Assembly (NCBI RefSeq): GCF_029227915.1
Contig: NC_079877.1
Coordinates: forward strand, 7,566,001 to 7,630,000
Source of the DNA: Hydractinia symbiolongicarpus
Lineage: Eukaryota > Cnidaria > Hydrozoa > Anthoathecata > Hydractiniidae
DNA: 64,000 nt
Direction: 5' to 3'
The notes under the pieces: generated by a model
Databases searched by the model: none
What the model saw: only the letters and a program-made list of their open reading frames with translations
Told to the model about the DNA's origin: nothing
Part shown: piece after piece, positions 51,894 through 64,000 of the stretch
Numbering within the stretch: the stretch's first letter is position 1
Layout of the letters: every line of letters starts with the position of its first letter
Made by a program: the position numbers and the translations under genes

Positions 51894-53914
51894 ATTTAGA
51901 TAAATAAGTCATTTCTACTGTGGGACCAATCCTAGCCGTTAGCGCGCGCTGAAGATATAGAGACAGTTTCACAAACTCCATTTCATTGACTTTCTAACGG
52001 TGTCAATCCGTTTGAGTTACAGCGGTTGCGTCACATATTCGTACCAACATGTATTTAGCGAAAGTATTCTGATATTACTAGGTTGCATCGCTTTTAACTG
52101 TGAAACGTTTGACTGTGCGACTTAATTGAACTGATTTTGGACTTTGACCTAATAAATGTTATAAGTGAGACAATTGGACTCCAAGAAATAACATTCTTCT
52201 TAATTTGACATGATTGCTGGAACTCAGCGATTACACTGGGCCCTGTGGTAGCGCTTTATTTAAAAATTAAGATAAATAAGTCTTTTTTTACTGTGGGACC
52301 AATCCTAGCAGTTACCGCGCGCTGAAGAAATAGAGACAGTTTCAAAACCACATTTCATTGACTTTTTAACGGTGTCAATCCGTTTGAGTTACAACAGCTG
52401 CGTCACATATTCGTACCAAAATGTATTTAGTGATTTTCTTCCGATATTACTAAGTTGTATCGCTATTAACAGTGAAACGATTGACTGTGGGAATTATTTG
52501 AACTGATTCAGGACTTTGACCTTATAAATGTAATAAATGAGCCATTTTGACTAAAAGAAATATCATTCTTCTTAATTTTACATGATTGCTGGAACTCAGC
52601 GATTACACTGGGCGCTGTGGTAGCGCTTTATTTAAATATTTAGATAAATAAGATTTTCTTACTGTGGGACCAATCCTGGCAGTTAGCACGCGCTGAAGAA
52701 TAAAAAAGACATTCTCAAAAACTACATTTCATTGATTTCTTGGCGGTATAATTCCGTTTGAGTTACAACAGTTGCGTCACATATTCGTACCAACATGTAT
52801 TTTGCGAAAGTATTCGGATATTACTAAGTTGTATCGCTTTCAACAGTGAAACGATTGACTGTGGGACTTAGTTGAACTGATTTTGGACTTTGACCTTATA
52901 AATGTGATGAATGAGTCATTTTGACTACAAGAAATGACATTCTTCTTAGTTTGACATGATTGCTGGAACTCAGCGATTACACTGGGCGATGTGGTAACGC
53001 TTTATTTAAAAATTAAGATAAATAAATCATTTTGTACTGTGGGACCAATCCTAGCCGTTATCGCGCGCTGAAGAAATAGAGACAGTTTCAAAAACTACAT
53101 TTCATTGACTTTCTAACAGTGTCAATCCGTTTGAGTTAGAACGGTTGCGTCACATAATCGTACCAGCATGTATTTAGTGATTTTCTTCCCATATTACTAA
53201 GTTGTATCGCTTTCAACAGAGAAACGATTGACTGTGGGACTTAATTGAACTGATTTTGGGCTTTGTCCTTATAAATGTAATAAATGAGCCATTATGACTA
53301 GAAGAAATAACATTCTTCTTAATTTAACATGATTGCTGGAATTCAGCGATTACATTAGGCTCTGTGGTAACCTTTTTTTAAAAATTTAGATAAATAAGTC
53401 ATTTTTTACTGTGGGACCAATCCTAGCCGTTAGTTCGCGCTGAAGAAATAGAAACAGTTTCAAAAACTCCATTTCATTGACTTTCTAACGGTGTCAATGC
53501 GTTTGATTTACAACGGTTGCGTCACATAATCGTACCAACATGTATTTAGTGATTTTCTTCAGATATTACTAAGTTGTATCGCTTTCAACAGTGAAACGAT
53601 TGACCGTGGGAATTAATTCAACTGATTTTGGACTGTGACCTTATAAATGTGATTAATGCGCCAATTGGTCTCCAAGGAATAACATTCTTCTTAATTTGAT
53701 ATGATTGCTGGAATTCAGCGGTTACATTAGGCTCTGCGGTAGCGCTTTATTTAAAAAGTTAGATAAATAAGATTTTCCCACTGTGGGACCAATCCTGGCC
53801 GTTAGCACGTGCTGAAGAAATAAAAACATTCTCAAAAACTACATTTCATTGATTTCTTGGCGGTTTAATTCCGTTTGAGTTACAACGGTTGCGTCACATA
53901 TTCGTACCAACATG
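51894..53914 (+). repeat. 2.0 kb satellite segment, copy 2
   Basis: This is the partner of 48170-50190. The match ends where copy 1 reads gtattttgcg and this copy reads gtatttagcg. Between the copies (50191-51893) lie the second 1117 bp copy and class D/E monomers. A small difference is gaagaataaaaaagacattc at about 52696, where the other copy has gaagaaataaagacattc. Confidence 0.8.
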
Positions 53915-54654
53915 TATTTAGCGAAAGTATTCGGATATTACTAGGTTGCATCGCTTTTAACTGTGAAACGTTTGACTGTGCGACTTAATTGAACTGCTTT
54001 TGGACTTTGACCTTATAAATGTTATAAGTGAGACAATTGGACTCCAAGAAATAACATTCTTCTTAATTTGACATGATTGCTAGAACTCAGCGATTACATT
54101 AGGCTCTGTGGTAGCGCTTTATTTAAAAATTAAGATAAATAAGTCATTCTTTACTGTGGGACCAGTCCTAGCCGTTAGTTCGCGCTGAAGATATAGAGAC
54201 AGTTTCACAAACTCCATTTCATTGACTTTCTAACGGTGTCAATCCGTTTGAGTTACAGCGGTTGCGTCACATATTCGTACCAACATGTATTTAGGGAAAG
54301 TATTCTGATATTACTAGGTTGCATCGCTTTTAACTGTGAAACCTTTGACTGTGCGACTTATTTGAACTGATTCAGGACTTTGACCTTATAAATGTAATAA
54401 ATGAGCCATTTTGACTAAAAGAAATATCATTCTTCTTAATTTGACATGATTGCTGGAACTCAGCGATTACACTGGGCGCTGTGGTAGCGCTTTATTTAAA
54501 AATTAAGATAAATAAGTCTTTTTTTACTGTGGGACCAATCCTAGCAGTTACCGCGCGCTGAAGAAATAGAGACAGTTTCAAAACCACATTTCATTGACTT
54601 TTTAACGGTGTCAATCCGTTTGAGTTACAACAGCTGCGTCACATATTCGTACCA

Positions 54655-54720
54655 AAATGTATTTAGTGATTTTCTTCCGATATTACAGTTAGCACGCGCT
54701 GAAGAATAAAAAAGACATTC
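54655..54720 (+). repeat. Truncated satellite monomer with internal deletion
   Basis: At about 54686 the sequence jumps from ccgatattac straight to agttagcacgcgctgaag, omitting most of a monomer (roughly 230-280 bp) that normally lies between these words. The right side, with the rare gaagaataaaaaagac word, matches about 52680 onward. The junction therefore looks like a deletion or unequal exchange within the nearby repeat. Confidence 0.75.
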
Positions 54721-55099
54721 TCAAAAACTACATTTCATTGATTTCTTGGCGGTATAATTCCGTTTGAGTTACAACGGTTGCGTCACATATTCGTACCAAC
54801 ATGTATTTTGCGAAAGTATTCGGATATTACTAAGTTGTATCGCTTTCAACAGTGAAACGATTGACTGTGGGACTTAGTTGAACTGATTTTGGACTTTGAC
54901 CTTATAAATGTGATAAATGAGTCATTTTGACTACAAGAAATGACATTCTTCTTAGTTTGACATGATTGCTTTAACTCAGCGATTACACTGGGCGATGTGA
55001 TAACGCTTTATTTAAAAATTAAGATAAATAAGTCATTTTGTACTGTGGGACCAATCCTAGCCGTTATCGCGCGCTGAAGAAATAGAGACAGTTTCAAAA

Positions 55100-58000
55100 A
55101 CTACATTTCATTGACTTTCTAACGGTGTCAATCCGTTTGAGTTAGAACGGTTGCGTCACATAATCGTACCAGCATGTATTTAGTGATTTTCTTCCGATAT
55201 TACTAAGTTGTATTGCCTTCAACAGAGAAACGATTGACTGTGGGACTTAATTGAACTGATTTTGGGCTTTGTCCTTATAAATGTAATAAATGAGCCATTA
55301 TGACTAGAAGAAATAACATTCTCTTTAATTTGACATGATTGCTGGAACTCAGCGATTACACTATGCGCTGTGGTAGCGCTTTGTTTAAAAGTTAAGATAA
55401 ATAAGTCATTTATTACGGTGGAAACAATCCTAGCCGTTATCGCACGCTGAAGAAATAGAGACAGTTTCAAAAACTACATTTCATTGACTTTCTAACGGTG
55501 TCAATCCGTTTGAGTTAGAACGGTTGCGTCACATAATCGTACCAGCATGTATTTAGTGATTTTCTTCCGATATTACTAAGTTGTATTGCCTTCAACAGAG
55601 AAACGATTGACTGTGGGACTTAATTGAACTGATTTTGGGCTTTGTCCTTATAAATGTAATAAATGAGCCATTATGACTAGAAGAAATAACATTCTCTTTA
55701 ATTTGACATGATTGCTGGAACTCAGCGATTACACTATGCGCTGTGGTAGCGCTTTGTTTAAAAGTTAAGATAAATAAGTCATTTATTACGGTGGAAACAA
55801 TCCTAGCCGTTATCGCACGCTGAAGAAATAGAGACAGTTTCAAAAACTACATTTCATTGACTTTCTAACCGTGTCAATCCGTTTGAATTAAAACGGTTGC
55901 GTCACATAATCGTACCAGCATGTATTTAGTGATTTTCTTCCGATATTACTAAGTTGTATCGCTTTCAACAGAGAAACGATTGACTGTGAGACTTAATTGA
56001 ACTGATTTTGGACTTTGACCTTATAAATGTAATAAATGAGCCATTATGACTAGAAGAAATATCATTCTCTTTAATTTGACATGATTGCTGGAACTCAGCG
56101 ATTACACTGGGCGCTGTGGTAGCGCTTTGTTTAAAAGTTAAGATAAATAAGTCATTTATTACTGTGGAAACAATCCTAGCCGTTATCGCACGCTGAAGAA
56201 ATAGAGACAGTTTCAAAAACTACATTTCATTGACTTTCTAACGGTGTCAATCCGTTTGAATTAAAACGGTCGCGTCACACATTTGTACCAACATGTATTT
56301 AGTGATATTTTTCCGATATTACTAAGTTGTATCGCTTTCAACAGTGAAACGATTGACTGTGGGACTTAGTTGAACTGATTTTGGACTTTGACCTTATAAA
56401 TGTGATAAATGAGTCATTTTGACTACAAGAAATGACATTCTTCTTAGTTTGACATGATTGCTGGAACTCAGCGATTACACTGGGCGCTGTGGAAACGCTT
56501 TAATTAAAAATTAAAATAAATAAGTCATTTTGTATTGTGGGACCAATCCTGGCCGTTTTAGCGCGCTGAAGAAATAGAGACAGTTTCAAAAACTACATTT
56601 CATTGACTTTCTAACGGTGTCAATCCGTTTGAGTTAGAACGGTTGCGTCACATAATCGTACCAGCATGTATTTAGTGATTTTCTTCCGATATTACTAAGT
56701 TGTATCGCTTTCAACAGAGAAACGATTGACTGTGGGACTTAATTGAACTGATTTTGGGCTTTGACCTTATAAATGTAATAAATGAGCTATTATGACAAGA
56801 AGAAATAACATTCTCCTTAATTTGACATGATTGCTGGAACTCAGCGATTACACTATGCGCTGTGGTAGCGCTTTGTTTAAAAGTTAAGATAAATAAGTCA
56901 TTTATTACTGTGGAAACAATCCTAGCCGTTATCGCACGCTGAAGAAATAGAGACAGTTTCAAAAACTACATTTCATTGACTTTCTAACGGTGTCAATCCG
57001 TTTGAATTAAAACGGTCGCGTCACACATTCGTACCAACATGTATTTAGTGATATTTTTCCGATATTACTAAGTTGTATCGCTTTCAACAGTGAAACGATT
57101 GACTGTGGGACTTAGTTGAACTGATTTTGGACTTTGACCTTATAAATGTGATAAATGAGTCATTTTGACTACTAGAAATGAAATTCTTCTTAGTTTGACA
57201 TGATTGCCGGAACTCAGCGATTACACTGGGCGCTGTGGAAACGCTTTATTTAAAAATTAAGATAAATAAGTCATTTTGTACTGTGGGACCAATCCTGGGC
57301 GTTTTAGCGCGCTGAAGAAATAGAGACAGTTTCAAAAACTACATTTCATTGACTTTCTAACGGTGTCAATCCGTTTGAGTTAGAACGGTTGCGTCACATA
57401 ATCGTACCAGCATGTATTTAGTGATTTTCTTCCGATATTACTAAGTTGTATCGCTTTCAACAGAGAAACGATTGACTGTGGGACTTAATTGAACTGATTT
57501 TGGGCTTTGACCTTATAAATGTAATAAATGAGCTATTATGACTAGAAGAAATAACATTCTCCTTAATTTGACATGATTGCTGGAACTCAGCGATTACACT
57601 ATGCGCTGTGGTAGCGCTTTGTTTAAAAGTTAAGATAAATAAGTCATTTATTACGGTGGAAACAATCCTAGCCGTTATCGCACGCTGAAGAAATAGAGAC
57701 AGTTTCAAAAACTACATTTCATTGACTTTCTAACCGTGTCAATCCGTTTGAATTAAAACGGTTGCGTCACATAATCGTACCAGCATGTATTCAGTGATTT
57801 TCTTCCGATATTACTAAGTTGTATCGCTTTCAACAGAGAAAGGATTGACTGTGAGACTTAATTGAACTGATTTTGGACTTTGACCTTATAAATGTAATAA
57901 ATGAGCCATTATGACTAGAAGAAATAACATTCTCTTTAATTTGACATGATTGCTGGAACTCAGCGATTACACTATGCGCTGTGGTAGCGCTTTGTTTAAA

Positions 58001-59200
58001 AGTTAAGATAAATAAGTCATTTATTACGGTGGAAACAATCCTAGCCGTTATCGCACGCTGAAGAAATAGAGACAGTTTCAAAAACTACATTTCATTGACT
58101 TTCTAACCGTGTCAATCCGTTTGAATTAAAACGGTTGCGTCACATAATCGTACCAGCATGTATTTAGTGATTTTCATCCGATATTACTAAGTTGTATCGC
58201 TTTCAACAGAGAAACGATTGACTGTGAGACTTAATTGAACTGATTTTGGACTTTGACCTTATAAATGTAATAAATGAGCCATTATGACTAGAAGAAATAT
58301 CATTCTCTTTAATTTGACATGATTGCTGGAACTCAGCGATTACACTGGGCGATGTGATAACGCTTTATTTAAAAATTAAGATAAATAAGTCATTTTGTAC
58401 TGTGGGACCAATCCTAGCCGTTATCGCGCGCTGAAGAAATAGAGACAGTTTCAAAAACTACATTTCATTGACTTTCTAACGGTGTCAATCCGTTTGAGTT
58501 AGAACGGTTGCGTCACATAATCGTACCAGCATGTATTTAGTGATTTTCTTCCGATATTACTAAGTTGTATTGCCTTCAACAGAGAAACGATTGACTGTGG
58601 GACTTAATTGAACTGATTTTGGGCTTTGTCCTTATAAATGTAATAAATGAGCCATTATGACTAGAAGAAATAACATTCTCTTTAATTTGACATGATTGCT
58701 GGAACTCAGCGATTACACTATGCGCTGTGGTAGCGCTTTGTTTAAAAGTTAAGATAAATAAGTCATTTATTACGGTGGAAACAATCCTAGCCGTTATCGC
58801 ACGCTGAAGAAATAGAGACAGTTTCAAAAACTACATTTCATTGACTTTCTAACCGTGTCAATCCGTTTGAATTAAAACGGTTGCGTCACATAATCGTACC
58901 AGCATGTATTTAGTGATTTTCTTCCGATATTACTAAGTTGTATCGCTTTCAACAGAGAAACGATTGACTGTGAGACTTAATTGAACTGATTTTGGACTTT
59001 GACCTTATATATGTAATAAATGAGCCATTATGACTAGAAGAAATATCATTCTCTTTAATTTGACATGATTGCTGGAACTCAACGATTACACTATGCGCTG
59101 TGGTAGCGCTTTGTTTAAAAGTTAAGATAAATAAGTCATTTATTACGGTGGAAACAATCCTAGCCGTTATCGCACGCTGAAGAAATAGAGACAGTTTCAA
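55100..59200 (+). repeat. Near-uniform run of 373 bp monomers
   Basis: About eleven class A-like monomers follow at 373 bp, with very similar neighbours. The monomer at 55219-55470 is followed 373 bp later by a virtually identical one at 55592-55843. A dimer-spaced pair lies at 56711 and 57457 (746 bp). Most monomers share gccattatgactagaag and tcatttattacggtggaaac. This is the most homogeneous single-monomer part of the window, in contrast to the strongly HOR-structured left arm. Confidence 0.8.
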
Positions 59201-62200
59201 AAACTACATTTCATTGACTTTCTAACGGTGTCAATCCGTTTGAGTTAAAACGGTTGGGTCACATATTCGAACCAACATATATTTAGCGATATTTTTCTGA
59301 TATTACTAGGTTGCATCGCCTCAAACAGTGAAACGATTGACTGTGGGACTTAATTGAACTAACTTTGGACTGTGACCTCATAAGTGTGATAAATGAGACA
59401 ATTGGACTCCAGGAAAGAACATTCTTCTTACTTTGACATGATTGCCGGAACTCAGCGATTACACTGGACCCTGTGGTAGCAATTCATTTAAAAATTTAGA
59501 TAAATAAGTCATTTTTACTGGGGGACCAATCCTAGCAGTAAGCGCGCGCTGAAGATAGAGAGACAGTTTCAAAAACTCCATTTCATTGACTTTCTAACGG
59601 TGTCAACCCGTTTGAGTTACAACGGTTGTGTCACACATTCGTACCAACATGTATTTAGTGATTTTTTTCCGATATTACTAAGTTGTATCGTTTTAAACAG
59701 TGAAACGATTGACTGTGGGACTTAATTGAACTGATTTTGGTCTTTGACCTTTTAAATGTGATAAATGAGTCATTTTGACTACAAGAAATGATATTATTCG
59801 TAATTTGACATGATTGCTGGAACTCAGCGATTACATTAGGCTCTGTGGTAGCCCTTTTATTAAAAATTTGGATAAATAAGTAATTTTTTACTGTGGGAGC
59901 AATCCTAGCCGTTAGCGCGTGCTGAAGAAATAGAGACAGTTTTAAAAACTCCATTTCATTGACTTTCTAACGGTGTCAATCTGTTTGAGTTACAACGGTT
60001 GCGTCACATATTCGTGCCAACATGTAATTAGTGATTTTTTTCCGATATTACTAAGTTGCATCGCTTTCAACAGTGAAACGATTGACTGTGGGACTTAATT
60101 GAACTGATTTTGGACTTTGACATTATAAATGTGATAAATGAGCCATTTTGACTACAAGAAGTAACATTCTTCTTAATTTGACATGATTGCTGAAACTCAG
60201 TGATTACACTGGGCGCTGTGGTAGCGCTTTATTTAAAAATTAAGATAAATAAGTCATTCTTTACTGTGGGACCAATCCTAGCTGTTAGTTCGCGCTGAAG
60301 TAATGAAGACATTCTCAAAAACTACATTTCATTGATTTCTTGGCGGTATAATTCCGTTTGAGTTACAACGGTTGCGTCACATATTCGTACCAACATGTAT
60401 TTAGCGAAAGTATTCTGATATTACTAAGTTGTATCGCTTTTAACTGTGAAATGATTGACTGTGGGACTTAATTGAACTGATTTTGGGCTTTGACCTTATA
60501 AATGTAATAAATGAGCTATTATGACAAGAAGAAATAACATTCTCCTTAATTTGACATGATTGCTGGAACTCAGCGATTACACTATGCGCTGTGGTAGCGC
60601 TTTGTTTAAAAGTTAAGATAAATAAGTCATTTATTACGGTGGAAACAATCCTAGCCGTTATCGCACGCTGAAGAAATAGAGACAGTTTCAAAAACTACAT
60701 TTCATTGACTTTCTAACCGTGTCAATCCGTTTGAATTAAAACGGTTGCGTCACATAATCGTACCAGCATGTATTTAGTGATTTTCTTCCGATATTACTAA
60801 GTTGTATCGCTTTCAACAGAGAAAGGATTGACTGTGAGACTTAATTGAACTGATTTTGGACTTTGACCTTATAAATGTAATAAATGAGCCATTATGACTA
60901 GAAGAAATATCATTCTCCTTAATTTGACATGATTGCTGGAACTCAGCGATTACACTGGGCGCTGTGGTAGCGCTTTGTTTAAAAGTTAAGATAAATAAGT
61001 CATTTATTACTGTGGAAACAATCCTAGCCGTTATCGCACGTTGAAGAAATAGAGACAGTTTCAAAAAGCACATTTCATTGACTTTCTAACGGTGTCAATC
61101 CGTTTGAATTAAAACGGTCGCGGCACACATTCGTACCAACATGTCTTTAGTAATATTTTTCCGATATTACTAAGTTGTATCGCTTTCAACAGTGAAACGA
61201 TTGACTGTGGGACTTAGTTGAACTGATTTTGGACTTTGACCTTATAAATGTGATAAATGAGTCATTTTGACTACAAGAAATGACATTCTTCTTAGTTTGT
61301 CATGATTGCTGGAACTCAGCGATTACACTGGGCGATGTGATAACGCTTTATTTAAAAATTAAGATAAATAAGTCATTTTGTACTGTGGGACCAATCCTAG
61401 CCGTTATCGCGCGCTGAAGAAATAGAGACAGTTTCAAAAACTACATTTCATTGACTTTCTAACGGTGTCAATCCGTTTGAGTTAGAACGGTTGCGTCACA
61501 TAATCGTACCAGCATGTATTTAGTGATTTTCTTCCGATATTACTAAGTTGTATTGCCTTCAACAGAGAAACGATTGACTGTGGGACTTAATTGAACTGAT
61601 TTTGGGCTTTGTCCTTATAAATGTAATAAATGAGCCATTATGACTAGAAGAAATAACATTCTCTTTAATTTGACATGATTGCTGGAACTCAGCGATTACA
61701 CTATGCGCTGTGGTAGCGCTTTGTTTAAAAGTTAAGATAAATAAGTCATTTATTACGGTGGAAACAATCCTAGCCGTTATCGCACGCTGAAGAAATAGAG
61801 ACAGTTTCAAAAACTACATTTCATTGACTTTCTAACGGTGCCAATCCGTTTGAGTTAAAACGGTTGGGTCACATATTCGAACCAACATATATTTAGCGAT
61901 ATTTTTCTGATATTACTAGGTTGCATCGCCTCAAACAGTGAAACGATTGACTGTGGGACTTAATTGAACTAACTTTGGACTGTGACCTCATAAGTGTGAT
62001 AAATGAGACAATTGGACTCCAGGAAAGAACATTCTTCTTACTTTGACATGATTGCCGGAACTCAGCGATTACACTGGACCCTGTGGTAGCAATTCATTTA
62101 AAAATTTAGATAAATAAGTCATTTTTACTGGGGGACCAATCCTAGCAGTAAGCGCGCGCTGAAGATAGAGAGACAGTTTCAAAAACTCCATTTCATTGAC

Positions 62201-64000
62201 TTTCTAACGGTGTCAACCCGTTTGAGTTACAACGGTTGTGTCACACATTCGTACCAACATGTATTTAGTGATTTTTTCCCGATATTACTAAGTTGTATCG
62301 TTTTAAACAGTGAAACGATTGACTGTGGGACTTAATTGAATTGATTTTGGTCTTTGACCTTTTAAATGTGATAAATGAGTCATTTTGACTACAAGAAATG
62401 ATATTATTCGTAATTTGACATGATTGCTGGAACTCAGCGATTACATTAGGCTCTGTGGTAGCCCTTTTATTAAAAATTTGGATAAATAAGTAATTTTTTA
62501 CTGTGGGAGCAATCCTAGCCGTTAGCGCGTGCTGAAGAAATAGAGACAGTTTTAAAAACTCCATTTCATTGACTTTCTAACGGTGTCAATCTGTTTGAGT
62601 TACAACGGTTGCGTCACATATTCGTGCCAACATGTAATTAGTGATTTTTTTCCGATATTACTAAGTTGCATCGCTTTCAACAGTGAAACGATTGACTGTG
62701 GGACTTAATTGAACTGATTTTGGACTTTGACCTTATAAATGTGATAAATGAGCCATTTTGACTACAAGAAGTAACATTCTTCTTAATTTGACATGATTGC
62801 TGAAACTCAGTGATTACACTGGGCGCTGTGGTAGCGCTTTATTTAAAAATTAAGATAAATAAGTCATTCTTTACTGTGGGACCAATCCTAGCTGTTAGTT
62901 CGCGCTGAAGTAATGAAGACATTCTCAAAAACTACATTTCATTGATTTCTTGGCGGTATAATTCCGTTTGAGTTACAACGGTTGCGTCACATATTCGTAC
63001 CAACATGTATTTAGCGAAAGTATTCTGATATTACTAAGTTGTATCGCTTTTAACTGTGAAATGATTGACTGTGGGACTTAATTGAACTGATTTTGGGCTT
63101 TGACCTTATAAATGTAATAAATGAGCTATTATGACAAGAAGAAATAACATTCTCCTTAATTTGACATGATTGCTGGAACTCAGCGATTACACTATGCGCT
63201 GTGGTAGCGCTTTGTTTAAAAGTTAAGATAAATAAGTCATTTATTACGGTGGAAACAATCCTAGCCGTTATCGCACGCTGAAGAAATAGAGACAGTTTCA
63301 AAAACTACATTTCATTGACTTTCTAACCGTGTCAATCCGTTTGAATTAAAACGGTTGCGTCACATAATCGTACCAGCATGTATTTAGTGATTTTCTTCCG
63401 ATATTACTAAGTTGTATCGCTTTCAACAGAGAAAGGATTGACTGTGAGACTTAATTGAACTGATTTTGGACTTTGACCTTATAAATGTAATAAATGAGCC
63501 ATTATGACTAGAAGAAATATCATTCTCCTTAATTTGACATGATTGCTGGAACTCAGCGATTACACTGGGCGCTGTGGTAGCGCTTTGTTTAAAAGTTAAG
63601 ATAAATAAGTCATTTATTACTGTGGAAACAATCCTAGCCGTTATCGCACGTTGAAGAAATAGAGACAGTTTCAAAAAGCACATTTCATTGACTTTCTAAC
63701 GGTGTCAATCCGTTTGAATTAAAACGGTCGCGTCACACATTCGTACCAACATGTCTTTAGTAATATTTTTCCGATATTACTAAGTTGTATCGCTTTCAAC
63801 AGTGAAACGATTGACTGTGGGACTTAGTTGAACTGATTTTGGACTTTGACCTTATAAATGTGATAAATGAGTCATTTTGACTACAAGAAATGACATTCTT
63901 CTTAGTTTGACATGATTGCTGGAACTCAGCGATTACACTGGGCGATGTGATAACGCTTTATTTAAAAATTAAGATAAATAAGTCATTTTGTACTGTGGGA
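59100..64000 (+). repeat. Seven-monomer higher-order repeat, 2610 bp
   Basis: The unit starting near 59100-59220 recurs at 2610 bp and the second copy runs to the window end. Markers are catattcgaaccaacatatattt (59264 and 61874), the gatattattcgtaatttg block (59790 and 62400), gcgctgaagtaatgaagac (60291 and 62901) and atgtctttagtaatattttt (61141 and 63751). The two copies look nearly identical, with isolated changes such as a t for c at 62341. A further copy probably continues beyond the window. Confidence 0.85.

Larger units (their letters stand above)
47235..64000 (+). repeat. Satellite array, right arm (about 373 bp monomer)
   Basis: The satellite resumes immediately after the retrotransposon at ttactaggttgcatcgc, in the same orientation and with the same monomer classes as the left arm. 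It runs to the end of the window without another non-satellite insertion. Class C, D and E monomers dominate up to about 54.8 kb. From about 55.1 kb the array is mostly class A-type monomers with the gtggaaacaatcc variant. The last monomer is cut by the window edge. Confidence 0.97.

Noticed and set aside
859-63683. About fifty recurring minus-strand open frames of 64-99 residues, one per monomer
   Set aside because: They recur only because the monomers are alike. The 83-residue version starts with TTG, not ATG, and many monomers break the frame by stops or indels. The 373 bp period is not a multiple of three, so nothing reads through. There is no codon-like pattern of change, and no recognisable domain.
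1-64000. CRISPR array
   Set aside because: The repeat is about 373 bp with no unique spacers, and the context is a eukaryotic satellite with a non-LTR retrotransposon.
1-64000. CENP-B box in the monomer (attcgtaccaacatgta)
   Set aside because: It matches TTCG and the central A but only one base of the CGGG part, six of nine core positions. That is too weak to call in an AT-rich repeat.
1-64000. rRNA, tRNA, telomeric repeat or LTR element hidden in the array
   Set aside because: I read through both arms and found only monomer sequence. Nothing resembled conserved rRNA or tRNA boxes, TTAGGG-type repeats, or paired LTRs.

Overview
The window is eukaryotic repeat DNA and holds no ordinary host gene. 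About 59 kb of the 64 kb is one continuous AT-rich satellite array with a monomer of about 373 bp, roughly 159 copies, all head to tail in the same orientation. A single 4.6 kb non-LTR retrotransposon, read on the minus strand, interrupts it at about 42654-47234. The element is CR1/L2-like: ORF1 carries an SGNH (GDSL-like) hydrolase domain, and ORF2 carries an APE-type endonuclease plus reverse transcriptase with no RNase H. This points to an animal, most likely an invertebrate such as a cnidarian or mollusc; the phylum is a guess and cannot be settled from this sequence.

Layout. From 1 to 42653 the satellite runs through several higher-order repeat (HOR) regimes. A segment of nearly 6 kb is present twice at a spacing of 8199 bp (175-6625 and 9119-14824). 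After it come 7-monomer units of 2608 bp (about 12.7-20.4 kb) and a block recurring at 4101 bp (19.4-25.2 kb). Shorter units follow: 2177 bp (26.3-31.2 kb), 1455 bp (30.6-34.1 kb), 1827 bp (33.2-36.5 kb) and 745 bp (35.8-37.3 kb). From 37.3 to 42.65 kb the monomers are mixed. To the right of the retrotransposon, a 2.0 kb segment is repeated at about 3725 bp (48.2-50.2 and 51.9-53.9 kb). A truncated monomer lies at 54686, near-uniform single monomers run at 55.1-59.2 kb, and a 2610 bp HOR runs to the window end. At least five monomer classes can be told apart by eye, and their fixed order defines the HORs. This organisation resembles centromeric or pericentromeric satellites, but the location is an inference.

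The retrotransposon is open in both reading frames and looks young. The ORF2 frame has no ATG upstream of its endonuclease core. Its open frame begins exactly at a canonical -1 slippery heptamer (TTTTTTA) read in the last codons of ORF1, with the correct phase. The element therefore probably makes ORF2 as an ORF1-ORF2 fusion by -1 ribosomal frameshifting; this is the most interesting single signal in the window. The many 64-99 residue minus-strand open frames in the satellite are by-products of monomer similarity and are not annotated as genes.
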